Assembly (NCBI GenBank): GCA_020073365.1
Contig: JAIQFL010000105.1
Coordinates: forward strand, 1-32,273
Reading direction: 5' to 3'
Origin: Terriglobia bacterium
GTDB taxonomy: Bacteria > Acidobacteriota > Terriglobia > Bryobacterales > Bryobacteraceae
DNA: 32,273 nt
Part shown: one piece after another, positions 22,469-30,127 of the stretch
How positions within the stretch are numbered: the first letter of the stretch is position 1
Layout of the letters: each line of letters begins with the position of its first letter
Position numbers and translations under genes: made by a program
Notes under the pieces: generated by a model
What the model saw: only the letters and a program-made list of their open reading frames with translations
Databases searched by the model: none
What the model was told of the DNA's origin: nothing

Positions 22469-25366
22469 CTACCAGTCCACCCGCACCCCGAATTGTACGA
22501 TCCTCTTCTCCAGCACCGTTCCCGACGGTTGCAGGAACGAAGAGGTCGGCTGCATCACTCCCAGGGAATCCACCGCTACCGCCGCGTTCAAGGTCGTGAT
22601 GTTCTCCTTGTTGAACAAGTTGTTCACCTCGGCGATGAACTTGGGCTTCACCCGCTCCCACAGCGTGAAGAAGGTCCGCGTATAGCGCGCGTCGAACTGG
22701 TAGATACTCGGAGTGCGAGCCGTGTTCCGGCCGATGAACAAAGGCCGCGTAACCGCCTTCGTATCGTTGTTCAGGGTCCGCGTGGAGGTGATGTTCTGCT
22801 GGTCCCCCGAGGAGAAGTTCCCCAGCAAAGCCAGGTCGTTGTTGTTGGCCAGCCAATTCCAGGCGCGATTTCCCGAACTGACTTTGGGGGAGATCACCGC
22901 GCTCAGGGTGAATGCCGACGGCCGGTTGACAATGCTGTTGCCCCGGTCCCGCAAGCGGCTGGTGTTGTCCTCGATGAACAGGTTCTGCTCGAAGCTGTTG
23001 GCATCCGGAGCGTCGCTGATGGAGTGCGACCAGGTGTACGAAGCGCTCACCTGGAAACCCTGCGCCACCCGGTGCTGATAGTTCACGATCATCGCGTTGT
23101 AGTTTGTGATGGCGCCCACGTCCTGCAAGGTGATGTTGTTGAACCGCGGGTCGAGCCGCGTCGCCGCGCTCTGTGTGGACGAATAGATCGGCCGGCCATC
23201 CCCCAGGAACCCCGTCGGATTGATCAGGTTCATATTTCGCAGGAAGGTCAGCTCGCGCGCTCCCGTGTTCACGTAACCCACCGTCAGCGAATCGTTGTTC
23301 GTAAGGGCCTGCTGGATCTGGATGCTGGTGTTGATGGTGTAAGCGTTGCGGAAGTTCGGGGTGATGGTGGTGATGTCCGCCGACGGCGGCACCACGCCCG
23401 GCGTCAGCGTGAGGACCTTCGGAAAAGCCGGGGCCAGCGGGCTGCTCGCTGGAATGGAGGCGGAGTAGGCCAGCGGGTTGCCGCTATTGATGAACGTGTT
23501 GTACCAGAGGTTGGTCGGCACCGGCTCGTAGAACATTCCCGAGCTCGCGCGTAGCACCGTCTTCGGCGTGATGGACCAGGCCAGGCCCAGGCGCGGCGCG
23601 AAGTCCTTCCCCGGCGTGCGGAAGTGTTGCGAGTAACTGAACGGCGCGTTGGGGTCGGCGGCGGGCCCCTGGAACCGGTCGTAGCGAACGCCGAAAATCA
23701 GCAGCAGGTTGGGCCGCACCTGCATGCTGTCCTGTGCAAACCAGTTCCAGAAGAACGAGTGATACCACGCGCCGGGAAGTCCGATCACGGTGGAGTAATT
23801 GTTGTACGAAAGCGGGTTCGCGCCGGACTTGGCCGTGAGGTACTGTGCCACCGACGAGAAGTTGTACTGGCTGAACACGTCGGCCGTTTGCGTATCGAGC
23901 ATCTGCTGGAAGCCCGCCCCGAATTTCAGGGTGTGCTTGCCGCGGACCACGGTAACACTGTCGTTCAGGTTCGGAATCTTCTCCTGGTACCGGTCGCCGA
24001 CTCCCGTGCTGCCATTGAAGATCGCCACGCCGCTGATGTTGATCTGCGGCCCGGCGCCGGTGAGCGGATCCGCGAAATGGTGCTCGTTGCGATACGGCCA
24101 GCCAAAGCGGAGCTCATTCAGCACGGTGGGCGAGAAGGTCGTGAGAACCTGCGCGCCCAGCACGTGTGCGCGGTCCTGGAAATCGGAGGCCGCATCCAGC
24201 GCATTCTTGCCGCCGACGGCGGTATTGAACGGGTACTCGTTGCGGAAATAGTTGTAACGGAAGAACACCTGGTTCTTGTCGTTCACCGCCCAATCCACGC
24301 GGACGTTGGCGAACTGCGCGTGCTGTACGCTGGGCGCCACCGCCAGGAGGTTGGCTGGAAGCCCGATGGCAGCCGCATCCGAGGCAGCGATGGTATTGGG
24401 CATGGGAAGGCCGCGTTCCAGATGCTCATAGCCGCCGAAGATAAACAATTTGTCCTTGATGATGGGGCCGCTGCCGTTCACGGCGAAGTCTTTGAGTGAG
24501 AGATCCGGCTTCGGGGAGCTCAGCGCCAGCAGCATGGGCCGCGCCGCCAGGGCGATGGGCCGGCCGATATAGTAAAACTCGCCGTGCGGCGCGTTGGTCC
24601 CGGAGTTCGTGATCACGTTGAAAATGTTCCCAGCCGTGTTGCCGAATTCCGGCGCGAAGCTGTTCGAGACCGTCTGCACTTCGCGCACGTAGATATCGGA
24701 AATGGGGAACAGGCGCAACCCGTACCGGTCGCTCTCGGTGTCCACCATGCCGTCCATCTGGTAGTTGATGCGGTCCAGGAGGCCGTTGGTGTTGAGCGTC
24801 CGCGGAATCCCCAGTTCGGGATTCGGATGGCCGCTCACGCCCGGCTGGAAGATGATGAAGTTGTACGGATTCCGCGAAGTCAGCGGCAGGTTGTCGATTT
24901 CCGCATGGTCGATCGTGCGGCCCGTGTTCACACGCGATGGCTCTACCAGGGACGCGCCGCCCGTGACCTCGATTTCGGTGGTCAAGGCCCCCACTTTCAA
25001 CTGGCTATCCACCACCCCTTCGGCGCCGGCGGTCAGGTTGACGCCGGGGTGCCGCTCCGTTTGAAACCCCTCCTTCTGGATGGTCACCGTGTAGCTTCCC
25101 AGCGGCAGGTTGGGAAAAACGTAGTACCCATCCTCCTCGGTGGACAGCGAGCGCGTGAAGCCGTTCGCGTCGTTGAGAATCGTGACCCTGGCCTGCGGCA
25201 CCGCGGCGCCCGCGGCATCCGTAACGCGCCCGCGAATGCTCCCGTTGATGGCTTGCGTTTGCGCAAGTCCCGGCACGGCGAGCGTTGCAGCAAGCAGGCC
25301 CGCCACCAGAACACACCGCGAAGTGATGGTTGAAAAACCCGACAGCAGATACTGGAGCGTGAACAT
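22469..25366 (-). CDS. Oar-like TonB-dependent outer-membrane receptor
   Basis: This 965-residue protein begins with a signal peptide (CVLVAGLLAATLAVPGLAQ), then a carboxypeptidase-regulatory-like domain: GSIRGRVTDAAGAAVPQARV, GYYVFPNLPLGSYTVTIQK and VNLTAGAEGVVDSQLKVG. A plug-type region follows (EIEVTGGASLVEPSRVNTGR, IDNLPLTSRNPYNFIIFQPG, EFGNTAGNIFNVITNSGTNA). The long barrel has strands such as VFFRYNYFRNEYPFNTAVGG and TLKFGAGFQQML, and ends VQFGVRVDW, with the C-terminal aromatic residue of outer-membrane proteins. AGGGGAAG precedes the ATG. It is a diverged relative of the receptor at 13703. It likely recognises a polymer or oligosaccharide, given the GH5-like gene downstream, but the ligand is not visible. 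A promoter-like pair lies upstream at 25409-25438. Confidence 0.93.
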   Translation of the reverse strand: MFTLQYLLSGFSTITSRCVLVAGLLAATLAVPGLAQTQAINGSIRGRVTDAAGAAVPQARVTILNDANGFTRSLSTEEDGYYVFPNLPLGSYTVTIQKEGFQTERHPGVNLTAGAEGVVDSQLKVGALTTEIEVTGGASLVEPSRVNTGRTIDHAEIDNLPLTSRNPYNFIIFQPGVSGHPNPELGIPRTLNTNGLLDRINYQMDGMVDTESDRYGLRLFPISDIYVREVQTVSNSFAPEFGNTAGNIFNVITNSGTNAPHGEFYYIGRPIALAARPMLLALSSPKPDLSLKDFAVNGSGPIIKDKLFIFGGYEHLERGLPMPNTIAASDAAAIGLPANLLAVAPSVQHAQFANVRVDWAVNDKNQVFFRYNYFRNEYPFNTAVGGKNALDAASDFQDRAHVLGAQVLTTFSPTVLNELRFGWPYRNEHHFADPLTGAGPQINISGVAIFNGSTGVGDRYQEKIPNLNDSVTVVRGKHTLKFGAGFQQMLDTQTADVFSQYNFSSVAQYLTAKSGANPLSYNNYSTVIGLPGAWYHSFFWNWFAQDSMQVRPNLLLIFGVRYDRFQGPAADPNAPFSYSQHFRTPGKDFAPRLGLAWSITPKTVLRASSGMFYEPVPTNLWYNTFINSGNPLAYSASIPASSPLAPAFPKVLTLTPGVVPPSADITTITPNFRNAYTINTSIQIQQALTNNDSLTVGYVNTGARELTFLRNMNLINPTGFLGDGRPIYSSTQSAATRLDPRFNNITLQDVGAITNYNAMIVNYQHRVAQGFQVSASYTWSHSISDAPDANSFEQNLFIEDNTSRLRDRGNSIVNRPSAFTLSAVISPKVSSGNRAWNWLANNNDLALLGNFSSGDQQNITSTRTLNNDTKAVTRPLFIGRNTARTPSIYQFDARYTRTFFTLWERVKPKFIAEVNNLFNKENITTLNAAVAVDSLGVMQPTSSFLQPSGTVLEKRIVQFGVRVDW

Positions 25367-25408
25367 TTACACTTCCCCTGAAATTGAGATGTACACCGTT
25401 TGGTGCTT

Positions 25409-25438
25409 AGTATGGTCTTTTTTCGAGATGTTCGTCAA
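25409..25438 (-). promoter_or_regulatory. Possible promoter of the Oar-like receptor and GH5-like genes
   Basis: On the minus strand TTGACG (5 of 6 consensus -35 bases) is followed after 18 bases by CATACT (4 of 6 for the -10), ending about 43 bases before the ATG. Consensus-like spacing and position make this the best promoter match I see in the window. Confidence 0.5.
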
Positions 25439-25488
25439 GAGCGCGGAGTTTCACCATTTGACCGGTTTGAGGATTTGCGACCTCCCTC

Positions 25489-26187
25489 TCAAACCTGCCT
25501 GCCGTAGACGGGCAACGCCGCGCCGGTAATCTGCGCGCCGGCGTCCGATGCCAGGTGCACCAGCAGAGCCGCAACTTGCGCGGGGTCCACCCATTGCGAC
25601 CGGTCGGCTGACGGATCGCCTGCCCGGTTCTGCGGCGTATCCATCGTGGCCGGCAGAACGCTGTTTGCGGAAATGCCGCGGTCTTTGTTCTCCAAGGCGA
25701 TGGTGCGGATCAGCGCCACCAGCGCGGCCTTCGAAGCGCTGTAGGCCCCCACCATCGCCCCGGGCTCCACCGCCTGTCTGCTGGCGACTGCCAGAATGCG
25801 TCCGCCGCCCTGCTGCCTCAACTGCGGCAGCACCGCGCGCGCCATGAAGAACGCCGAGCGGTAGTTCACGTCCAGCATCTTCTCCAGAGTCTGGTCGTCG
25901 GTCTCGGCCACGCTCTGCCCACCTGCGAAGCCCCCCATCACGTGCACCAGGGCGTCGATCCGTCCGAAGCGTGCCACCACGTTTTCGACCAGTTTCCGCG
26001 CGGCCTCGCCGCTCGAGAGTTCGGCCGGCATGGCAACAAACCCGGGGTGCGCGAAGTCGCTCGCCTGAATCGACCGCGATGCCCCCGCGACTCTTGCGCC
26101 GGCCGCGAGAAAGGCCTCGGTCACGAAGCTGCCGAGCCCGCCCTTGGCCCCCGTAATCAGGGCGATTCTACCTTCCAGTGAGTTCAT
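25489..26187 (-). CDS. Short-chain dehydrogenase/reductase
   Basis: Read from the ATG at 26187 (MNSLEGRIALITG) the product has 232 residues, the usual size for classical SDRs; a longer upstream in-frame extension has no family similarity. Key motifs are the dinucleotide-binding ITGAKGGLG, HVMGGFAGG, MLDVNYRSAFFMAR and the catalytic Tyr149 and Lys153 in GAYSASKAALVALI, with Ser in ILAVASRQAV. The substrate is unknown. The gene follows the DUF6880-like gene by 19 bases in the same direction, so they probably share an mRNA. GAGAG before the ATG is a weak ribosome site. Confidence 0.9.
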   Translation of the reverse strand: MNSLEGRIALITGAKGGLGSFVTEAFLAAGARVAGASRSIQASDFAHPGFVAMPAELSSGEAARKLVENVVARFGRIDALVHVMGGFAGGQSVAETDDQTLEKMLDVNYRSAFFMARAVLPQLRQQGGGRILAVASRQAVEPGAMVGAYSASKAALVALIRTIALENKDRGISANSVLPATMDTPQNRAGDPSADRSQWVDPAQVAALLVHLASDAGAQITGAALPVYGRQV

Positions 26188-26206
26188 CTTGTCTCTCTCA
26201 CCCCGC

Positions 26207-27571
26207 TCATGAGTCGCCTCGGCCGTGCCGTTCGCCCCAGCGAGTTTTGGCGCGCTCCAGAAAGGACGGCTGGCGCTTCTGCCGGGAGCCCGCGGCCACA
26301 ACCTCAAGCTGGGACAAGAAGCCGGTCTTCCGGGGGTGGGCCGCGCGCACACGGGCGACGGTCTGCTCCCACCGGTCGACGAGCCCCGCGCGCTCGTAGC
26401 AACGCCGGGCGCTCTCGAAGTTCGATAGCGCGGCGTCATAGTACTTGCTCTTCCCTGCGTTAACGATGCGCATCCCCTGGGCGCGCCACAGCCGAGCGGC
26501 AAGGTCCGGGTGGGGCTTCTCCAATTTCTTCGCCGCGGGCTCGGTGGTGTAGTGACTCACATGCTCGAGGGCCTCGTCCGTGGAGCTGCGCACCAAGTCA
26601 GCGAGGCGCTGGATCTCCTTGGTCTCAAGGAGCAATTCAACCAGGTCGTGTAGAACGGCGCCCTTGGCCGCGTCCATGGCCTTCTCGTGCCAGGCCGGGC
26701 GCTCGCCTTTGGGCACAAACTTCATGAGGTCGCCGTACGAGTACTTGCCGGGATGCTTGCGGAATTCGTTCCAGGCGGCATCCAGCGCCTCGTTGCCCCG
26801 TCCGAGCTTCGTCAACAGCTCGCGCTGGAGCTTAGTGAGTTGGTGGCCGGCCGTGAACCCATGCGGGGTCTTGCGGTCGAGTTCCATCCCGCGCTCGACC
26901 CACGCCAGCGCCTCATCCGGCTTACGCCGCGCGGCCAGCAGCGTGGCTACCGCGTGGCAATCCTCCCCGGTCAGTCCGGTCTCCTCAGCGAGCGCGATGT
27001 AGCCCGCGATGTTCTTCTGCGCGACGTAGAGCGTGCGCAGAACCCCGCCCCAATGGAGCCGCCGATACTCGGGCTGGAGGCCCAACGGCTTGCCTGGCGT
27101 GGGCTCGGCGGTCGCCGCAGCCTCAAAGCGCTCTCTGACCTGTTTCTCGAAGGCGGCTAGCCCGGGCCTGTCGAATGCCTTGGCAGCGTCCTTCTCGATG
27201 TCGTTGCAGAACCCATAATCGTCGTCGTCCTTCCAGGCCAGCAGACGGGTGGCCGTCTCATCCGGGTCCGACCCCGCCGCCTGCCTGGCTTCGATCCAAG
27301 CGCAGAAGAGCTCGCCCACGAACTGCCCGAAGGAGCCGCTCGAATCGTCGAGTTCATCGGCTTTCGCATAGCAGCCTGCGAGGAAGGTCTCGTAGAGTGC
27401 GATGGCCCGGACCGGGTCGATCTTGATCAGATTCCGGATATGGGCCGCGGTTTTGTCCAGGCCGCTCACGAACGAGAAGCACTCATGGTCGCCGATGAAA
27501 CCTCCGGGATCGAGCGCCTGTTCCATCTGGTGTTCGATCGGATCTCCTTTTCCGCGTGGCTTCCGTTTCAT
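26207..27571 (-). CDS. DUF6880-like helical repeat protein
   Basis: This 454-residue cytoplasmic protein starts at the ATG 27571, with GGAGGAG 6 bases upstream; the in-frame GTG at 27595 has no such support. There is no signal peptide or membrane helix. The whole sequence is a run of paired helices like TPRs: RAIALYETFLAGCYAKADEL, DSSGSFGQFVGELFCAWIEA, ATLLAARRKPDEALAWVERG, ALSNFESARRCYERAGLVDR. The element D-D-x-S-G-x-x-G near residue 75 and the later pattern fit the DUF6880 family, often found with SWIM-type zinc fingers, but no zinc-finger Cys set is visible here. The biochemical role is unknown. It is the first gene of a likely two-gene unit with the SDR gene. Confidence 0.75.
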   Translation of the reverse strand: MKRKPRGKGDPIEHQMEQALDPGGFIGDHECFSFVSGLDKTAAHIRNLIKIDPVRAIALYETFLAGCYAKADELDDSSGSFGQFVGELFCAWIEARQAAGSDPDETATRLLAWKDDDDYGFCNDIEKDAAKAFDRPGLAAFEKQVRERFEAAATAEPTPGKPLGLQPEYRRLHWGGVLRTLYVAQKNIAGYIALAEETGLTGEDCHAVATLLAARRKPDEALAWVERGMELDRKTPHGFTAGHQLTKLQRELLTKLGRGNEALDAAWNEFRKHPGKYSYGDLMKFVPKGERPAWHEKAMDAAKGAVLHDLVELLLETKEIQRLADLVRSSTDEALEHVSHYTTEPAAKKLEKPHPDLAARLWRAQGMRIVNAGKSKYYDAALSNFESARRCYERAGLVDRWEQTVARVRAAHPRKTGFLSQLEVVAAGSRQKRQPSFLERAKTRWGERHGRGDS

Positions 27572-27733
27572 CCGCCGCTCCTCCAACCCGGGCACCGCGC
27601 TTCCGGCACGGCCTGGCTGTCAGCCTTTCCAGTTTGCCATAGCCTGCCCGGAACGTCCTCATGGCGGCGCGCAAGGCACCGGAGGATGCCCACTTCCGAG
27701 AGGCGCGCGTGTACTTGTTTGCAGCACCGATGC

Positions 27734-27750
27734 CCGGCTTTCCAGGCCGG
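27734..27750. repeat. REP-like hairpin before the cytochrome-like gene
   Basis: CCGGC (27734-27738), loop of seven, GCCGG (27746-27750). Read on the minus strand, the sequence CCGGC-x6/7-GCCGGGCAT is very close to the hairpin at 19700-19720, so the two appear to be copies of one element. It lies in the 219-base gap between the divergent starts at 27571 and 27791. TAGAAT at 27763-27768 may be a -10 for the plus-strand gene. Confidence 0.45.
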
Positions 27751-27790
27751 CGCCTTCGCGAGTAGAATACATAAGGAACGGAGGGGCGCC

Positions 27791-28246
27791 GTGTGGATCG
27801 CTGATACTCGCAGGATAGTGGCTTCGGTAGCCATCGCTGTGGCTGCCGCGTTCGCCTTCGAAGCACCGCCTCAGTCCAAGGATGCGCTGTCCCTGGATTT
27901 CGAGTTTTTCAAGACCCGCGTCCAGCCGGTCTTCCTCGCGAAACGCCCCGGTCACGCGCGTTGTTACGTCTGCCATTCCACGGGAACCACCTTCCGCCTG
28001 GAGCGGCTTTCTCCCGGCGCTGCTTCGTGGAATGACGAACAGTCGCGACGCAACTTCGAGTCCGTTCAGCGGCTGATAGTCCCCGGCGATCCGCTGGCAA
28101 GCCGCCTCCTGACGCACCCTCTCGCGCCTGAGGCGGGCGGCGACCCCTTCCATTCCGGAGGCAAACACTGGGATTCGCAGAATAGTCCCGAATGGCAGAC
28201 CATGGCCGAATGGGTTCGCGGCCAGAAAGCCGCCGAACGCCGGTAA
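27791..28246 (+). CDS. Exported mono-haem cytochrome c-like protein
   Basis: This 151-residue protein starts at a GTG (27791) with GGAGGGG just upstream. A signal or anchor segment (RIVASVAIAVAAAFAFEA) comes first. The haem-binding CxxCH motif (Cys58, Cys61, His62) is in ARCYVCHSTGTTFRLERL. Before it, FFKTRVQPVFLAKRPGHA is the family opening seen in cytochrome-type domains of soil bacteria. The C-terminus contains HPLAPEAGGDPFHSGGKHWD and WQTMAEWVRGQ. A distal Met or His ligand cannot be fixed by eye. It probably carries one haem c in the periplasm. It is alone on its strand, divergent from the DUF6880-like gene, and no electron donor or acceptor gene is adjacent. Confidence 0.82.
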   Translation: MWIADTRRIVASVAIAVAAAFAFEAPPQSKDALSLDFEFFKTRVQPVFLAKRPGHARCYVCHSTGTTFRLERLSPGAASWNDEQSRRNFESVQRLIVPGDPLASRLLTHPLAPEAGGDPFHSGGKHWDSQNSPEWQTMAEWVRGQKAAERR

Positions 28247-28428
28247 TGGCCAGCCCACCGCCATTGAGCCATCTCACAGCGTGGCGCTACCGGTCAACGT
28301 GACCACCCGCAATAGAATGGCTTCCTGCCGGCCCGCCTCGCCGTGAAGCCTCGCACAGGCCTCGCTGGAGAGGGTCGTGACCGGCATGGTATGCTGAACC
28401 TCGTCCAAGCCCGGAGAGGGGAAACTCT

Positions 28429-29265
28429 GTGAGTTCGCGCTGCCTGCTCGTAGTCGATTCCGACCCCGCCGTCCACGAACTCCTCAACAGCTTGCTGAGG
28501 CGTGACGATCGCACGATTCAGGATGTCTACGACGGACCGGAGGCACTCGCGCGCCTGCGCAGCTCATCTTGCGACCTGGTGGTGGCGGGGCAGGGCCGCA
28601 ACGGATTCGATGGGCTGAAGCTGCTGCGCCGTGTGCGGGCGATCCGCCCGGACGCCAAGGTGATCGTCACCGGCGAGCCGGACGCCGCGCGGGTGGTGGG
28701 CGCCATCCGGAATCATGCCTACAGCTATTTCCACAAACCTCTGCCGGCCTCGCCTATGGCCGACATGGTGCAGCAGGCGCTGGAGGCCTCCTCCTGGAAG
28801 GGCGATATCCGGGTGATTTCGGCCCGCGCGGACTGGATCACCCTGGATGTGCGCTGCAAGATGGATGCCGCCGAGCGTACTACGCATTTTCTGCGCGAGA
28901 TGGAGGCGGACCTGCCGGCACAGACACGCGAGGATGTGGCCGCGGCCTTTCGCGAGCTGCTGATGAATGCCATCGAGCACGGCGGCAAATCGGACCCTCG
29001 CAAGCGCGTGCGGGTTTCCCTCCTGCGCACATCGAAGTCGGTGATCGTGCACATTCACGACCCGGGGACCGGTTTTTCGCTGGGCTTCCTGCCGCATGCG
29101 GCGATTTCCAATCCCGACGATTCGCCGATCCGGCATGTGGAAGTTCGGGCCGAGCAGGGACAAAGGCCGGGAGGCTTCGGCATTCTGATGACGCGCAACC
29201 TGGTGGACGATCTGCTGTATAACGAGCGCGGAAACGCGGTGCTGTTCGTCAAGTACTTGAAATAG
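28429..29265 (+). CDS. Degenerate receiver domain fused to a HATPase (RsbW-like) domain
   Basis: This 278-residue protein starts at a GTG (28429) with GAGGGGA upstream. Residues 1-about 125 form a response-regulator receiver fold, MSSRCLLVVDSDPAVHELL with the acidic pair Asp10 and Asp12, VIVTGEP and the conserved Lys in SYFHKPLP. The phosphoacceptor position, expected after CDLVVA, is Gly54 instead of Asp, so normal phosphorylation is not possible. Residues about 130-278 are a HATPase of the GHKL type: Glu176 and Asn180 in AAFRELLMNAIEHGG (N box), HIHDPGTGFS (G1) and GGFGILMTRNLVDDLLYN (G2). No dimerisation/His-kinase domain is present. Such single HATPase domains often act as anti-sigma kinases that phosphorylate an anti-anti-sigma Ser, but no STAS or sigma gene is next to it. 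The 182 bases before it hold only a possible TATGCT -10. Confidence 0.9.
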   Translation: MSSRCLLVVDSDPAVHELLNSLLRRDDRTIQDVYDGPEALARLRSSSCDLVVAGQGRNGFDGLKLLRRVRAIRPDAKVIVTGEPDAARVVGAIRNHAYSYFHKPLPASPMADMVQQALEASSWKGDIRVISARADWITLDVRCKMDAAERTTHFLREMEADLPAQTREDVAAAFRELLMNAIEHGGKSDPRKRVRVSLLRTSKSVIVHIHDPGTGFSLGFLPHAAISNPDDSPIRHVEVRAEQGQRPGGFGILMTRNLVDDLLYNERGNAVLFVKYLK

Positions 29266-29292
29266 CGTTCTACCGGGGACCGGGAAAACTTA

Positions 29293-29486
29293 GGACGCGG
29301 AGGCACGAAGACGCGGAGTCCGGCGCGGAGGAAGAACCAGAGAGGATCGCGTCGCTCCAGGTCCTCCGCTGCCTCTGCGCTCGAACCTCGTGACGACTCA
29401 GCCCGCCCATTCAATTCAACGGCATCCGTTCTCTCCCTCCTCGTTGTGTTCCTCCGCGCGGTCTCCGACTCCGCAGCTCCGCGTCC
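29293..29486. repeat. Large GGAGG-rich inverted repeat element
   Basis: The two arms are rich in GGAGG/CTCC units. Perfect inverted matches are GGACGCGGAG (29293-29302) with CTCCGCGTCC (29477-29486) and GCGCGGAGGAA (29323-29333) with its complement (29449-29459). A middle arm around 29361-29380 adds more CTCCGC units. Composition matches the insert in ligD at 4046-4120. The 397-base stretch from 29266 to 29662 has no credible gene; it holds this element and then the rimP leader. Confidence 0.65.
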
Positions 29487-29584
29487 CAATGAAATCTGAC
29501 CGGTTCGCGTCACCTACAGGATCGAAGTACTCTGGCGGCGTGGTCGGCTTAGAACCACCCCTATCCAATCTCCATCAAACACGG

Positions 29585-29590
29585 TACAAT
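29585..29590 (+). promoter_or_regulatory. Possible -10 box of the rimP operon
   Basis: TACAAT lies 18 bases before the leader stem begins at 29608, so a start point near 29597 would include the whole leader. The word CGGTACAAT is shared with the putative leaderless promoter at 6855. No good -35 is seen at the normal distance. Confidence 0.4.
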
Positions 29591-29607
29591 GGCATTTGAG
29601 TGTCGAG

Positions 29608-29642
29608 CCAACGCAGTGGGCGAAAGCCCACTTTTTTGTTGG
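29608..29642 (+). promoter_or_regulatory. rimP leader with terminator-like hairpin (possible attenuator)
   Basis: A strong hairpin, GTGGGC-GAAA-GCCCAC (29616-29631), is followed at once by six T residues: the form of an intrinsic terminator. It is enclosed by an outer stem CCAAC (29608-29612) and GTTGG (29638-29642), which could compete with or stabilise it. It stands 20 bases before the rimP ATG. In other bacteria a conserved leader with such a terminator is known in front of rimP-nusA, where NusA may control its own operon; here this is by analogy. Confidence 0.75.
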
Positions 29643-29662
29643 ATTCGGCACAATTGGCAACA

Positions 29663-30127
29663 ATGCGGGAAGATGTGGCGTCCAAAATCCAGGAGATCGC
29701 AAAACGCGTGGCAGAGTCGGAAGGCTTGGAATTGGTCGAAGTGGAAGTGAAGGGCGGCGGCAACAGCCGGTTCGTCCGCATCTCGATCGACAAGCCCGAC
29801 GGCGTCACCCATGGCGATTGCGAGCTGGTCTCGCAACAGGTCGGCACGATTCTGGATGTGGAAGACATTGTGCCGGGCGGCCGTTACACACTCGAAGTCA
29901 GCTCGCCTGGTGTGGAACGTAAGCTCGTCAAGCCTCAGGATTTTCAGCGGTTCCGGGGCAAGAAGGCCAGAATCACTCTGCGGGATGCTGTGGAAGGGCG
30001 GCGCAACTGGGATGGAACTCTCGCCGGGTTTGAGAACGGCGACGTCGCGCTCGAAACCGAACCGGGGAAAACGGTGCGCTTTCCCTACGCACAAGTGCAG
30101 AAGGCCAACCTGAAGTTCGAGTGGTAA
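29663..30127 (+). CDS. rimP: Ribosome maturation factor RimP
   Basis: This 154-residue protein starts at the ATG 29663, just after the terminator-like leader; upstream in-frame starts would lie inside the hairpin. It has the two-domain RimP layout: an N-terminal domain with AKRVAESEGLELVEVEVKGG and RFVRISIDKPDGVTHGDCEL, and DVEDIVPGGRYTLEVSSPGV at the join. The C-terminal SH3-like barrel includes DFQRFRGKKARITLRDAV and FPYAQVQKANLKFEW. RimP binds the 30S subunit late in maturation. Its stop overlaps the nusA start. Ribosome binding is not supported by a clear Shine-Dalgarno sequence, which fits a leader-controlled gene. Confidence 0.95.
   Translation: MREDVASKIQEIAKRVAESEGLELVEVEVKGGGNSRFVRISIDKPDGVTHGDCELVSQQVGTILDVEDIVPGGRYTLEVSSPGVERKLVKPQDFQRFRGKKARITLRDAVEGRRNWDGTLAGFENGDVALETEPGKTVRFPYAQVQKANLKFEW

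Noticed and set aside
26188..26502. N-terminal extension of the SDR protein
   Set aside because: It overlaps the DUF6880-like gene in another frame on the same strand and precedes the normal SDR start MNSLEGRIALITG.
27440..27790. In-frame upstream extension of the cytochrome-like gene
   Set aside because: It overlaps the start of the DUF6880-like gene on the other strand, lacks a signal peptide, and the GTG at 27791 has a strong GGAGGGG ribosome site and a proper export signal.
29055..29513. Minus-strand open frame of 152 codons over the end of the receiver/HATPase gene and the repeat element
   Set aside because: It is antisense to a well-supported gene and crosses a GGAGG-rich inverted repeat; composition is Arg/Glu-rich without any family motif.
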